Source: Ruegeria arenilitoris (GTDB lineage: Bacteria; Pseudomonadota; Alphaproteobacteria; Rhodobacterales; Rhodobacteraceae). From it: a stretch of DNA of 64,000 nt. Each line of letters opens with the position of its first letter. The stretch's first letter is position 1. The stretch covers positions 186,001 through 250,000 of the forward strand of contig NZ_WQCA01000001.1 in the NCBI RefSeq assembly GCF_013032445.1, read 5' to 3'. Under the pieces are notes generated by a model that saw only the letters and a program-made list of their open reading frames with translations, searched no databases and had not been told where the DNA came from. Both the position numbers and the translations under genes were made by a program. Shown here piece after piece: positions 28,704 through 36,837 of this stretch.

Positions 28704-29189
28704 ATGGCCACCGGGAGCGTACATAATCCTGCTGGCGTGGACTGGCTTTTCGAAAGCCTTGTCTCGGCACGCAAGGACAATAACCGCAACTTGCTTTATG
28801 TCTGTGCGGCGTTCCTGTTGGTTTCCTTTGTCAGCATTGCGTTTAACCTGGATGCCTTCGACCAGATTCAATTCGATCTACTTTCAGTCGAAGGCAACCT
28901 GACAAGCGCTTGGCCCATCCGAACAATGTTGTGCGTCGCCTGCATCGTATCCTATGCCTCGGTCATTTACATCGTGCTCGAGCAGCAACGCCTGCAATTG
29001 GGTATGGAGTATCTGGCGGCCATCCAACACAGCGACGCAGCTGCACTTGGTCAGTTCACAGAATGGCTTGAAAAAAACCATCCGCGTGTTTCACAGGCGC
29101 GCTCGTTGGTCGTGGGGGTTTTCGTGACCTTCTGCGCGACCATTCTCCTAATCGATATCGCATCGCTGATCTACTCATTCTCGAAGTAA
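28704..29189 (+). CDS. Hypothetical membrane protein inside the pdh operon
   Basis: 161 residues with about three membrane helices (near 29-50, 69-92 and 131-155) and a charged stretch between the second and third. I recognise no family. It starts 3 bp after the pdhB stop and ends 14 bp before pdhC, so it must be co-transcribed with E1 and E2. A membrane anchor or an unrelated passenger are both possible. Confidence 0.78.
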   Translation: MATGSVHNPAGVDWLFESLVSARKDNNRNLLYVCAAFLLVSFVSIAFNLDAFDQIQFDLLSVEGNLTSAWPIRTMLCVACIVSYASVIYIVLEQQRLQLGMEYLAAIQHSDAAALGQFTEWLEKNHPRVSQARSLVVGVFVTFCATILLIDIASLIYSFSK

Positions 29190-29203
29190 GAGGACATGAA
29201 AAC

Positions 29204-30502
29204 ATGCCCACCGAAATTCTGATGCCCGCCCTGTCACCGACCATGGAGGAAGGCACGCTCGCCAAATGGCTGGTCAAGGAAGGCGACACCGTCTCGTCCG
29301 GCGACCTTTTGGCCGAAATCGAAACCGACAAGGCCACGATGGAGTTCGAGGCCGTCGACGAAGGCACCATCGGCAAGATCCTGATCCCTGAAGGCACCGA
29401 AGGGGTCAAGGTCAACACTGCCATCGCGGTTCTGCTGGAAGATGGCGAAAGCGCCGATGATATCTCTGCCGCGCCTGCCGCAGCCCCTGCGGCTGCCCCC
29501 GCAGCCGCCGCGGGCAACGAGGCCGCCGCGCAAGCGGCGTCCGAGGCGCCCGCCCCTGCACCAGCAGCTCCGGCCAAAGCTGATGGCGGTCGTATCTTTG
29601 CTTCACCTCTGGCCCGAAGGATTGCCGCGCAGAAAGGCCTGGACCTGACGCAGATCACGGGCACTGGCCCGCATGGCCGCATCGTCAAGGCGGATGTCGA
29701 AAGCGCCTCAGCAGCTCCGGCTGCGGCCGCGCCAGCCCCGACAGCAGCAGCACCCGCTGCTGCTCCGGCCGGTCCTTCGGCAGATGCCGTGGCTCGCATG
29801 TACGAAGGTCGCGAATACGAGGAAATCAAGCTCGACGGTATGCGCAAAACCATCGCCGCACGCCTCAGCGAAGCCAAGCAGACCATTCCGCATTTCTATC
29901 TGCGCCGCGACATCAAGCTGGACGCGCTGCTGAAATTCCGCGGCCAGTTGAACAAGCAGTTGGAAGGCCGGGGCGTTAAGCTCAGCGTCAACGATTTCAT
30001 CATCAAGGCCGTTGCCAACGCGCTGCAACAAGTTCCCGCCTGCAACGCGGTTTGGGCAGGTGATCGGGTTCTGCAGCTGAAGCCCTCGGACGTGGCGGTC
30101 GCCGTCGCGATTGAAGGTGGCCTGTTCACGCCGGTCCTGCAGGATGCTGACATGAAGTCACTGTCCGCGCTGTCGACCGAGATGAAAGACCTCGCCTCCC
30201 GCGCCCGCGAACGCAAGCTGGCGCCGCATGAGTATCAGGGCGGTACGTTTGCAATCTCGAACCTCGGCATGTTCGGCATCGACAATTTCGACGCCATCGT
30301 GAACCCGCCCCATGCCGGCATTCTGGCCGTGGGCTCCGGCGTCAAGAAACCGGTCGTTGGCGATGACGGAGAGCTGACCGTGGCCACCGTCATGTCGGTC
30401 ACCATGTCTGTCGATCACCGGGTGATTGACGGCGCACTGGGCGCCGAACTGCTGCAGGCCATCGTCGACAATCTGGAAAACCCGATGGTTATGCTGGCCT
30501 GA
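29204..30502 (+). CDS. pdhC: Pyruvate dehydrogenase E2 component, dihydrolipoyl acetyltransferase
   Basis: 432 residues: lipoyl domain (about 1-80, Lys43), long Ala/Pro linker, a peripheral-subunit-binding domain (about 126-164, [16 protein letters not shown]), a second Ala/Pro linker and the catalytic domain ending with His405 and Asp409 in DHRVIDG. It moves the acetyl group from lipoamide to CoA and forms the core of the complex. GAGG lies just upstream of the ATG. Confidence 0.97.
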   Translation: MPTEILMPALSPTMEEGTLAKWLVKEGDTVSSGDLLAEIETDKATMEFEAVDEGTIGKILIPEGTEGVKVNTAIAVLLEDGESADDISAAPAAAPAAAPAAAAGNEAAAQAASEAPAPAPAAPAKADGGRIFASPLARRIAAQKGLDLTQITGTGPHGRIVKADVESASAAPAAAAPAPTAAAPAAAPAGPSADAVARMYEGREYEEIKLDGMRKTIAARLSEAKQTIPHFYLRRDIKLDALLKFRGQLNKQLEGRGVKLSVNDFIIKAVANALQQVPACNAVWAGDRVLQLKPSDVAVAVAIEGGLFTPVLQDADMKSLSALSTEMKDLASRARERKLAPHEYQGGTFAISNLGMFGIDNFDAIVNPPHAGILAVGSGVKKPVVGDDGELTVATVMSVTMSVDHRVIDGALGAELLQAIVDNLENPMVMLA

Positions 30503-30519
30503 TCCACCCCAAAAACAAA

Positions 30520-30550
30520 AAAGCCGCCTCAGACCCGAGGCGGCTTTCTT
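30520..30550. terminator. Bidirectional terminator between pdhC and cysE
   Basis: An 11-bp stem (AAAGCCGCCTC with GAGGCGGCTTT) and 6-nt loop with T-rich tails on both strands, between convergent genes. Confidence 0.93.
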
Positions 30551-30567
30551 CGTTTATAGGGTTCGAC

Positions 30568-31377
30568 TTACTTGTCTTTGCCTAACATGTGATCCATCGA
30601 AATCGACGGCTGATCACACCCGGCCTCACCCACAATCTTGGCGGGGATACCGGCAACGGTCGTGCAGGCTGGAACCTCTTGCAGCACCACCGACCCTGCG
30701 GCGATCCGGCTGCAATGGCCCACCTCGATATTGCCCAGAACCTTGGCCCCGGCGCCGATGAGCACACCATCACCGATGGTGGGGTGACGCTGTTCTTCTT
30801 CCTTACCGGTTCCGCCGAGAGTCACCGAATGCAGCATAGAGACGTTGTCGCCCACCACGGCCGTTTCACCGATCACGATGGAATGGGCATGGTCAATCAT
30901 GATGCCCTTGCCGATACGCGCAGCGGGGTGAATGTCGATCCCGAAAATCTCTGACGAACGCATCTGGAAGAAATACGCCAAATCATGGCGGCCTTTGCGC
31001 CACAGCCAATGTGCCACACGATAGGCCTGCATCGCCTGATACCCTTTGAAGTACAGGATCGGCTGCAACAGACGGTGGCACGCCGGGTCACGTTCATAAA
31101 CAGCCATCAGGTCCGCGCGCGCTGCTTCGATCAGCGACAGGTCATCCGCATAGGCTTCGTCAACGATTTCACGCAGCACCATCATCGACATCTCGTTCGA
31201 GCACAACTTGGCCGACACCCGGTAAGACAGGGCGCGCTCGAGGCTGCGGTGGTGCAGGATACAGGCGTGCACCAGACCACCCATCAGTGGCTCATTCTCG
31301 ACGGCCGCCTGAGCTTCGGTGGTGATACGGGTCCAGACCGGGTCAACCGGTGTCACGTGACTGCGCTTTTCCAACAT
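30568..31377 (-). CDS. cysE: Serine O-acetyltransferase
   Basis: 269 residues from the ATG at 31377 (AAAGGA upstream). It acetylates serine with acetyl-CoA in the first step of cysteine synthesis. An alpha-helical N-terminal domain precedes the left-handed beta-helix of hexapeptide repeats (from IDIHPAARIG through VGHCSRIAAGSVV), with the catalytic Asp/His pair in MIDHAHSIVIGE. The frame is open upstream but that part lacks protein character. Confidence 0.96.
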   Translation of the reverse strand: MLEKRSHVTPVDPVWTRITTEAQAAVENEPLMGGLVHACILHHRSLERALSYRVSAKLCSNEMSMMVLREIVDEAYADDLSLIEAARADLMAVYERDPACHRLLQPILYFKGYQAMQAYRVAHWLWRKGRHDLAYFFQMRSSEIFGIDIHPAARIGKGIMIDHAHSIVIGETAVVGDNVSMLHSVTLGGTGKEEEQRHPTIGDGVLIGAGAKVLGNIEVGHCSRIAAGSVVLQEVPACTTVAGIPAKIVGEAGCDQPSISMDHMLGKDK

Positions 31378-31461
31378 GGCTTTTGATCCTTTGCTGCGCC
31401 TAGAATGCCATTTAGTTGTAAAAACACCAAACGCAAACCCGTGATCTGCAGGGTAACGAAA

Positions 31462-31800
31462 ATGAATGAAACCGAAATGGCAGGCTTTGCCGCAAGGATT
31501 CAGGCGCGATTGGCCGAGATTGCAGAACATTCGGCCTCGGAAAAAGATGCGCAGGCCGTTGTCGAGTTGGACCAGCAGGCCGTTGGTCGTCTCAGCAGGA
31601 TGGACGCGTTGCAGAATCAGGCTATGGCCAAGGCACAGCAGGCCAATCGCGATACCGAGACACGGCGCTTGCAGGCCGCGCTGATCCGCATTCAGGACGG
31701 GGAATTCGGATATTGCGAGGATTGCGGCGACGAGATCCCCAAAGGTCGGCTGAACCTCGACCTCGCCGCCACCAAATGTGTCAGCTGTGCGTCCGGTTGA
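31462..31800 (+). CDS. DksA/TraR family C4 zinc-finger protein
   Basis: 112 residues: two helices forming a short coiled coil (about 5-75) and a C4 zinc finger with Cys85, Cys88, Cys106 and Cys109 (YCEDCGDEIPKGRL and CVSCASG). Proteins of this type enter the RNA polymerase secondary channel. It is shorter than E. coli DksA, and I do not see the DxxDxA tip clearly, so a ppGpp-linked DksA role is not assured. Its 3' end overlaps a convergent small gene by 20 bp. Confidence 0.88.
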   Translation: MNETEMAGFAARIQARLAEIAEHSASEKDAQAVVELDQQAVGRLSRMDALQNQAMAKAQQANRDTETRRLQAALIRIQDGEFGYCEDCGDEIPKGRLNLDLAATKCVSCASG

Positions 31801-32077
31801 TCTGAAACCGAACCAGATGACGCAGAACCATCTCAAAACACTGACAATATTGCGGGTCGTCAAACCCCGGCTCATCCGCCAGCTGTCTGTTGCGGGCCGC
31901 TGCCATCAACGAGCCGTTGCCGAACAATGGATGAAGCCGCCCGGTCTGGCCAACATGTTTGTCGGCCAGTTCCGCTTCGTGGATCATACGGGTGCAGAGG
32001 CGATTGCGGTCCACCGGCGACGCGGCCAGCAAGGCTCGTGCCGCAGCGCTGACATCTCCATGCAAGACAGGACGCAT
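31781..32077 (-). CDS. Small conserved hypothetical protein, 3' flank of the GTA remnant
   Basis: 98 residues, mostly helical, beginning MRPVLHGDVSAAARALLAA. I recall similar small proteins directly after the last GTA gene in other Rhodobacterales but cannot assign a function. It starts 8 bp after the end of the GTA fusion gene on the same strand, so it sits where the intact cluster would end. It overlaps the dksA-like gene by 20 bp at the 3' ends. Confidence 0.65.
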   Translation of the reverse strand: MRPVLHGDVSAAARALLAASPVDRNRLCTRMIHEAELADKHVGQTGRLHPLFGNGSLMAAARNRQLADEPGFDDPQYCQCFEMVLRHLVRFQINRTHS

Positions 32078-32085
32078 GTCGCGAC

Positions 32086-34593
32086 TTACCCAACTTTCAG
32101 GCTGGTAGGCAGGCCCGGCCCATAGCTGGCTGAGACCTGAGCCACCCTGACTTCATAGGCACCGCTTACCCCATCCGCCGCTTGCGCCGCGGTCGAATAG
32201 AACCAGTTCGGCTCGCTCACAACCTGTTCCCGGACCAACGTGCCGTTGACGCGAATTTGAACAAGGTAGGATTCGCTTTCCTCCGCCAGCGGCACGTCCA
32301 GACCAGCCCAATCATCCCCATCCAGCCGGGTGCGGCGTATCCATGTCACCTGGTCGCCTGTGCCATCTGAAACAGCCCTGAGATGCACGGGCGCGTAGGG
32401 GCGCAATCCGTTGCCGTCGAAGGCCTCAACAAGGTGGACGAAGGACGGATCGTCATAACCTCGTGTCGCCGGGCCGATGCGATAATGTTTGGACACTCGC
32501 CGCTCGGACCGCAGCAGGCTTGTTTGGTAAACCCGTTGATCCAGCAGGACGAACATTGACCCATCGGGCCAAACATCCGGCATCGCTGCGTCTGTCCCCA
32601 ATTGGCCACGCAAACGCTCGGACAAGGTATAAATCCCGGTTTCCTGCAGCGTGGCGTCGGCGAACTGGAATACCTCCCAGTTTCCCGGTGTCCCGTCACC
32701 AATAGCCGCGAGGTTGGCACCGTTCAACAGCGCCTCACGCGGGCGGGATTCCAACAGCCCGTCGACCAAGTTTACCCGTAACGGCGCACCTTCGTCCCAG
32801 ATACCGGCACTTGCCCGCCAGAGTGGCGTTTCAGTGAAACCGATAACTGCCTGCCCCGAAGTAACCTCCTGCAGCGCATAGTCCTCGTCACTCGCCGCCG
32901 AATACAAGGCAACGCTGCCGGGCCAGGGATTTGCCGAGGCGGCCAGATAGGGGGCATGTGGTGCTTCCGACCCGGTGATCAGCGGCAAATCCATGAACAA
33001 GGGCAGGACAGGAACCGGCGCGATTAAGGGCTTCGCAGTCACCTCATCATCAGGCAAATCGGAAGGAGCGTATACACCGGGTTCGATCCGCACCGCTTCG
33101 GCCAGTTGCAGATCTGCCTGTTCTAAGCGGTCGATACGATACCGCGCACCCTGCCCGTCTTTGGCCAAAGTGACAACGTCCCCCGCACCGATTTGCAGCA
33201 TCGACGGCGGCAGCGCAAATCGGGCCGTCTCACGCGATACGCGCGCTTCGCTTAACCAGCGTTCAGCGGTCTGGCGACCCTCGGCCCGTGTCATCGACAG
33301 AGGTACCTCATTCACCGAAACCGAATGCGTCCGGGTATCCGGCAGGACGGCCTCTTCTGACACAAAATCATGGTCAGCATCCGACTGCACAAACCTCAAC
33401 CGTACGCGGCCAGTCAACTCGGCCTCGGCCTCTCTTCGGTGCTCGACCCGACCTTCGATGTCAGAGCTATCGGCCAGCAGATCACTATCCAACTCAATCG
33501 CTCTGCGGCCATCGCGCATCTGGAACAGCAAAACACCGTCGCGTTCAATTGCGTCGAAACCATAGCGCAGCATCAGCGGCTGCAACGCGGCGCGGGCAGT
33601 GGTCACATCCTCAATCGCGTATCCCCGCACAACGCCATAGAGGCGCGACACATCGATATGCGTTACCCCTGACCCGTGGCAGATTTCCGTAACAACCGAG
33701 GCTAGAGTGCGCGACCCTGACCGCCCATTTAGCCAATGGCCACGAGGGTAATTGACGCCATCGCTCCATTGGCTGCGCAGGTTTGGAAAAGTGGGAAACG
33801 GGCGTGCATCCCAGGCCCAGACATAGGCGTTTGCCATGTCCACCATTCGACCACCATACTCTTCCGATATCGGGTTTGTCTTCGGATCGGACCAATAGCC
33901 CAGCATCGCCTTTAGGTATTGCGCCTGCATGAAATCGTCACGCAGCCCGTTTGAGTACTTTGGCAGGCGGGATTCCGAGGATTTGGGATCCAAGAACTTG
34001 TTCGGCTGGTTAGTCCCTTTATCGATGGCCGCACAACCCAGTTCGTCCATCCAAGCGGCATCGAACTGAGGCCCCCTCAACCCCTCGGGATCATGCGCCG
34101 AGAACGCCTGCGCCTCGGCCCCGTTGGGCCAGATCAGCTTGCGTTCCGAAGCCTTCCACTGAGGCCGCCGGTCCGGTGGCGAACAGTGCAATATCCCGCT
34201 GTCGCCAAAGATCATCACATCGCGCACCTGATCGAAAGTCTCACCGACCAGCGCCACCCGACTGGCCTCTCCGCGATCCAACGGTTTCGACCCTTCGACC
34301 ATCGACCGCACCCATTCGGCCCCCGCGCGCGTCTTACCGGCACCGCGCCCGCCCATGATCACCCAGGACCGCCAGTCGCCCTCAGGCGGCAATTGATGCG
34401 GCAGCGCCCAGAACTCGAACAGGAAAGGGAGGGCGCATAGCCCCCCCTCCCCGATCTCACTCAGAAATCTGTCCCGAACCGCAGCATCGGCGGAGGCGAG
34501 CCAACCTGCACCCGATTTCAAATCGAGCGCGCTCAAGGTCGAGCGCATATCCCCCTTGGGCAATTCCGGCTTGTCTGTGATGTTGTTCGACAA
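32086..34593 (-). CDS. Fusion of GTA large-terminase ATPase (gp2) and GTA host-specificity protein (gp15)
   Basis: An uninterrupted 835-residue frame. Residues 1 to about 184 are the N-terminal ATPase part of the GTA large terminase: ALPHQLPPEGDWRSW, Walker A GGRGAGKT (81-88) and Walker B FDAAWMDE (177-184). From about residue 185 (LGCAAIDKGTNQPNKF) to the end it is the C-terminal half of the GTA host-specificity/baseplate protein gp15: the end of its TIM-barrel-like domain (DPKSSES, MVDMANAYVWAWD) and the phage-tail_3-type region (VLPLFMDLPL, RTRLDGDDWAG). The terminase nuclease domain, portal, protease, capsid, tail genes and the first half of gp15 are missing. A TTG start at 34593 has GGAG seven bases upstream. 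The product cannot package DNA as a normal terminase would; any function is unknown. Confidence 0.88.
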   Translation of the reverse strand: MSNNITDKPELPKGDMRSTLSALDLKSGAGWLASADAAVRDRFLSEIGEGGLCALPFLFEFWALPHQLPPEGDWRSWVIMGGRGAGKTRAGAEWVRSMVEGSKPLDRGEASRVALVGETFDQVRDVMIFGDSGILHCSPPDRRPQWKASERKLIWPNGAEAQAFSAHDPEGLRGPQFDAAWMDELGCAAIDKGTNQPNKFLDPKSSESRLPKYSNGLRDDFMQAQYLKAMLGYWSDPKTNPISEEYGGRMVDMANAYVWAWDARPFPTFPNLRSQWSDGVNYPRGHWLNGRSGSRTLASVVTEICHGSGVTHIDVSRLYGVVRGYAIEDVTTARAALQPLMLRYGFDAIERDGVLLFQMRDGRRAIELDSDLLADSSDIEGRVEHRREAEAELTGRVRLRFVQSDADHDFVSEEAVLPDTRTHSVSVNEVPLSMTRAEGRQTAERWLSEARVSRETARFALPPSMLQIGAGDVVTLAKDGQGARYRIDRLEQADLQLAEAVRIEPGVYAPSDLPDDEVTAKPLIAPVPVLPLFMDLPLITGSEAPHAPYLAASANPWPGSVALYSAASDEDYALQEVTSGQAVIGFTETPLWRASAGIWDEGAPLRVNLVDGLLESRPREALLNGANLAAIGDGTPGNWEVFQFADATLQETGIYTLSERLRGQLGTDAAMPDVWPDGSMFVLLDQRVYQTSLLRSERRVSKHYRIGPATRGYDDPSFVHLVEAFDGNGLRPYAPVHLRAVSDGTGDQVTWIRRTRLDGDDWAGLDVPLAEESESYLVQIRVNGTLVREQVVSEPNWFYSTAAQAADGVSGAYEVRVAQVSASYGPGLPTSLKVG
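34042..34050 (-). other. Deletion joint between GTA gene 2 and gene 15
   Basis: The codons for Met182-Asp183-Glu184 lie at the point where terminase similarity ends (Walker B) and gp15 similarity begins. Both parent proteins plausibly read Asp-Glu-(Leu) here, so a short shared sequence may have mediated the deletion. The exact breakpoint cannot be fixed without an intact relative. Confidence 0.6.
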
Positions 34594-34801
34594 AGCTTGT
34601 CTCCACTTTCTGACAACTTCGGATCAGCCCCTCTAACTGACCGAGTTGCTTGGCTGTTCCAGCCAGGTCTGCATCCTCCCCGGTTCCGATTTGCCTGCGC
34701 AGTTCTTCCGCTGCCTGGCGCAAACCGCGAATGGACGTCTCAAGCGACTGCAAAAGTTCTGCCGTCTGCAACATCCGCTCTTCCGGGGTAATCAAAGTCA
34801 T
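34457..34801 (-). CDS. GTA gp1 (small terminase-like protein)
   Basis: 114 residues from the ATG at 34801, almost entirely helical and rich in Leu, Glu and Arg (LLQSLETSIRGLRQAAEELR). Position before the terminase and composition fit GTA gene 1, whose product acts as small terminase in Rhodobacter capsulatus. The 3' end overlaps the start of the fusion gene by 137 bp in another frame. In-frame ATGs at 34819 and 34897 are alternatives. It probably remains after deletion of its partners. Confidence 0.7.
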   Translation of the reverse strand: MTLITPEERMLQTAELLQSLETSIRGLRQAAEELRRQIGTGEDADLAGTAKQLGQLEGLIRSCQKVETSFVEQHHRQAGIAQGGYALDLERARFEIGCRLARLRRCCGSGQISE

Positions 34802-34850
34802 GTTTGCCTGTGACCTCATGCGTGAGTTTTTCCGCACGAGAGAAACGAAA

Positions 34851-34879
34851 AACGGCCACCGGGTTTCCCCGGGGCCGTT
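34851..34879 (-). terminator. Terminator-like hairpin in the leader of GTA gene 1
   Basis: On the minus strand AACGGCC pairs with GGCCGTT and, inside it, CCGGG with CCCGG around a 4-nt loop (one bulged base), followed directly by TTTTCGTTT. It lies between the promoter at 34905-34933 and the gene 1 ATG at 34801, so it can act as an attenuator. Confidence 0.65.
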
Positions 34880-34904
34880 GCCCACTTCTTCTAGCATGAC
34901 ACAA

Positions 34905-34933
34905 CTTATACGAGAATGAGCGCGCAAAGTCAA
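34905..34933 (-). promoter_or_regulatory. Sigma70-type promoter upstream of GTA gene 1
   Basis: On the minus strand TTGACT and TATAAG are separated by exactly 17 bp. The predicted transcript start is about 34897-34898, which coincides with an in-frame ATG, so either a leaderless long form or a 97-nt leader before the 34801 start would result. Confidence 0.6.
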
Positions 34934-35543
34934 TGATTTGCGCAACAGGGGCGCAACACCCAAAGAACGCACCGGGTTAAGAAAGCTTGAACGCCCCCAC
35001 GCAAACCGTTTGGATTGCCAGCCCGTAAGGCCGCTGTTCTAGGTACGAAAACCGGGGGGCACGCCCTATTCATTGCGTTCCTTTGATGGGATTAGCGTAT
35101 CGGGAAAGGCTGACGATGAGGCGGTGAGCCTCCCTTTCGAATGGAGAATGTGCGTGTCTTCGCCGTCAAAGTTGAATGCACCGCTGCAGGAACTTTTAAC
35201 GCATTGAACACAATTGCCCTGGGATCAGGTAAAGTCGGGGATGCGATCTTATCCCGTCTCGACCGCATCGGAGGCCCACATCAAAGCTTGACAAATCTGC
35301 GCGCAGGCCGCATGTGCCGCAGACCAAGCGCTGACGCGTGAGCATCTGGCCGTAACGGCCCCCACAGCGCACGACACATCTCCTAGTTCCCCTTCACGCA
35401 GGGTTCTTGATGCGATGGCCGGACGTACAGGACTCGCCTGTATGCCCCGAGGCTTCGCGGAAACCCTGCCGGTTACGCTGTTAGCGTGGCCTTTTGCTCT
35501 TGTCCGGTGCGGAAAACCGTTTCGGATCAAAAAGGAATGATAC
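34934..35543. other. 610-bp gene-poor region between the GTA remnant and the helicase gene
   Basis: No convincing protein gene in either direction. It holds a possible stem at 35104-35138 (GAAAGG with CCTTTC enclosing GAGGC-GGTGA-GCCTC), a TTGACA box at 35288-35293, and the structured element and terminator of 35398-35495 described separately. A 66-codon frame at 35141-35341 has no ribosome site or family resemblance and is not called. Confidence 0.6.
35398..35495 (+). ncRNA. Structured leader or small RNA with terminator, upstream of the DEAD-box helicase gene
   Basis: GCAGGGTT (35398-35405) can pair with AACCCTGC (35462-35469), enclosing at least one clear hairpin (TACAGG with CCTGTA, 35426-35442). 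A 9-bp hairpin follows immediately (GGTTACGCT with AGCGTGGCC, two G-U pairs, 3-nt loop, 35471-35491) with TTTTGCTCTT after it. A TTGACA box lies about 105 bp upstream. The helicase start is 48 bp downstream. This fits a cis-acting attenuator or an independent small RNA. No known RNA family was recognised. Confidence 0.5.
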
Positions 35544-36800
35544 TTGTTCGACTTCGACATGCTGGGCCTTGCCCCGGCCCTGAATGACGCGCTGCAACGC
35601 GCGAACTTTACCCAACCCACGCCGATCCAGAACCAGGCGATCCCGCTGGCCCTGCAGGGCCACGACATCCTTGGTTTGGCCCAGACCGGCACGGGCAAAA
35701 CGCTGGCATTCGGCCTGCCGCTGATTGACCATCTTTTAGCGCAACCCGGCAAACCTACCCCCAAATCGGTTAAGGCCCTAATCCTTGCGCCCACCCGCGA
35801 GTTGGTGAACCAGATCGCCGAAAGCCTGCGCAACCTGACCAAAAAGACGAAGCTGCGCGTGGCCACCGTGGTCGGCGGGCAATCCATCGGCAAACAGATC
35901 TCGTTCTTGTCGCGCGGCACCGACATTCTGGTCGCCACGCCCGGTCGCCTGATCGACCTGATGGAACGTGGCGCCGTTGACCTTAGCACGGTCCGCCATC
36001 TGGTGCTGGACGAGGCCGACCAGATGCTAGACATGGGCTTTATCCACGCCCTGCGCAAAATCGAACCGGCATTGGGCACACCGCGCCAGACCATGCTGTT
36101 TTCGGCGACGATGCCGAAACTGATGGAAGAACTAAGCCAGTCCTATCTGACCAACCCTCAGAGGGTGCAGGTTTCACCCCCGGGCAAGGCCGCAGACAAG
36201 ATCACACAGTCGGTTCACTTCCTCGACCGGACTGAAAAACCGCGGAAGCTTCGCCAAGTTCTGTCAGAAGACATGGATGCTCTGACGCTGGTCTTTGCCC
36301 GCACCAAGCACGGGGCTGAGAAACTGATGAAAGGCCTTGTGGCGGATGGGTTCAACGCCGCCTCGATCCATGGCAACAAAAGCCAAGGTCAGCGCGACCG
36401 CGCGATCAAGGCGTTCCGCGCCGGAGAGATCAACGTTCTGGTCGCCACCGACGTTGCCGCGCGTGGGATTGATATTCCCGGCGTCGCTTACGTGATCAAC
36501 TATGACCTGCCCGAGGTGCCTGACAACTACGTCCACCGCATCGGTCGCACCGCCCGCGCCGGACGCGAGGGCGAAGGCATCGCTTTTTGCGCACCGGATG
36601 AACTGGACCAGTTGCGCCAGATTCAAAAGCTGATGAAGATCGAAATTCCGGTCGCCAGCGGCACCATGCCCGAGTTCGCCGAACCCAAGAAACCGCGCAA
36701 GCGTGGCGGCTTCCGGGGCCGTAGACCGCACGGGGCAAATGAGGCGTCAAAACCCGCGCCGTCCAAACGTCGCCGTCCACGCCGACGCCCTGCCGCATAA
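35544..36800 (+). CDS. DEAD-box ATP-dependent RNA helicase (RhlE-like)
   Basis: 418 residues from a TTG start with AAGGA upstream (FDFDMLGLAP follows). Helicase motifs are in order: Q motif PTPIQNQ (26-32), Walker A AQTGTGKT (46-53), PTRELVNQ, DEAD (156-159), SAT, then in the second RecA domain RGIDIPGV and HRIGRTARAGREG. A basic Arg/Lys-rich tail (after about 375) will bind RNA. Such helicases act in ribosome assembly, RNA turnover and cold adaptation. Confidence 0.95.
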   Translation: MFDFDMLGLAPALNDALQRANFTQPTPIQNQAIPLALQGHDILGLAQTGTGKTLAFGLPLIDHLLAQPGKPTPKSVKALILAPTRELVNQIAESLRNLTKKTKLRVATVVGGQSIGKQISFLSRGTDILVATPGRLIDLMERGAVDLSTVRHLVLDEADQMLDMGFIHALRKIEPALGTPRQTMLFSATMPKLMEELSQSYLTNPQRVQVSPPGKAADKITQSVHFLDRTEKPRKLRQVLSEDMDALTLVFARTKHGAEKLMKGLVADGFNAASIHGNKSQGQRDRAIKAFRAGEINVLVATDVAARGIDIPGVAYVINYDLPEVPDNYVHRIGRTARAGREGEGIAFCAPDELDQLRQIQKLMKIEIPVASGTMPEFAEPKKPRKRGGFRGRRPHGANEASKPAPSKRRRPRRRPAA

Positions 36801-36806
36801 CAAAGA

Positions 36807-36834
36807 AAAGGCCGCGTTTGTCAACGCGGCCTTT
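36807..36834. terminator. Bidirectional terminator between the helicase gene and mltG
   Basis: A perfect 12-bp stem (AAAGGCCGCGTT with its complement), 4-nt loop, T-rich tails on both strands. Confidence 0.94.
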
Positions 36835-36837
36835 TTC

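Noticed and set aside
32086..34593. Intact prophage or complete GTA cluster
   Set aside because: No portal, capsid, protease or tail genes are present between the terminase and gp15 segments; helicase and dksA-like genes flank directly.
35141..35341. A 66-codon plus-strand frame in the gene-poor region
   Set aside because: No ribosome site, no recognisable sequence, and it overlaps the TTGACA box of the helicase leader.
35040..35500. Possible tmRNA, RNase P RNA, SRP RNA or 6S RNA in the gap before the helicase gene
   Set aside because: I looked for the tag-peptide coding part, the GAGGAAAGTCC-type segment and the SRP tetraloop and found none.
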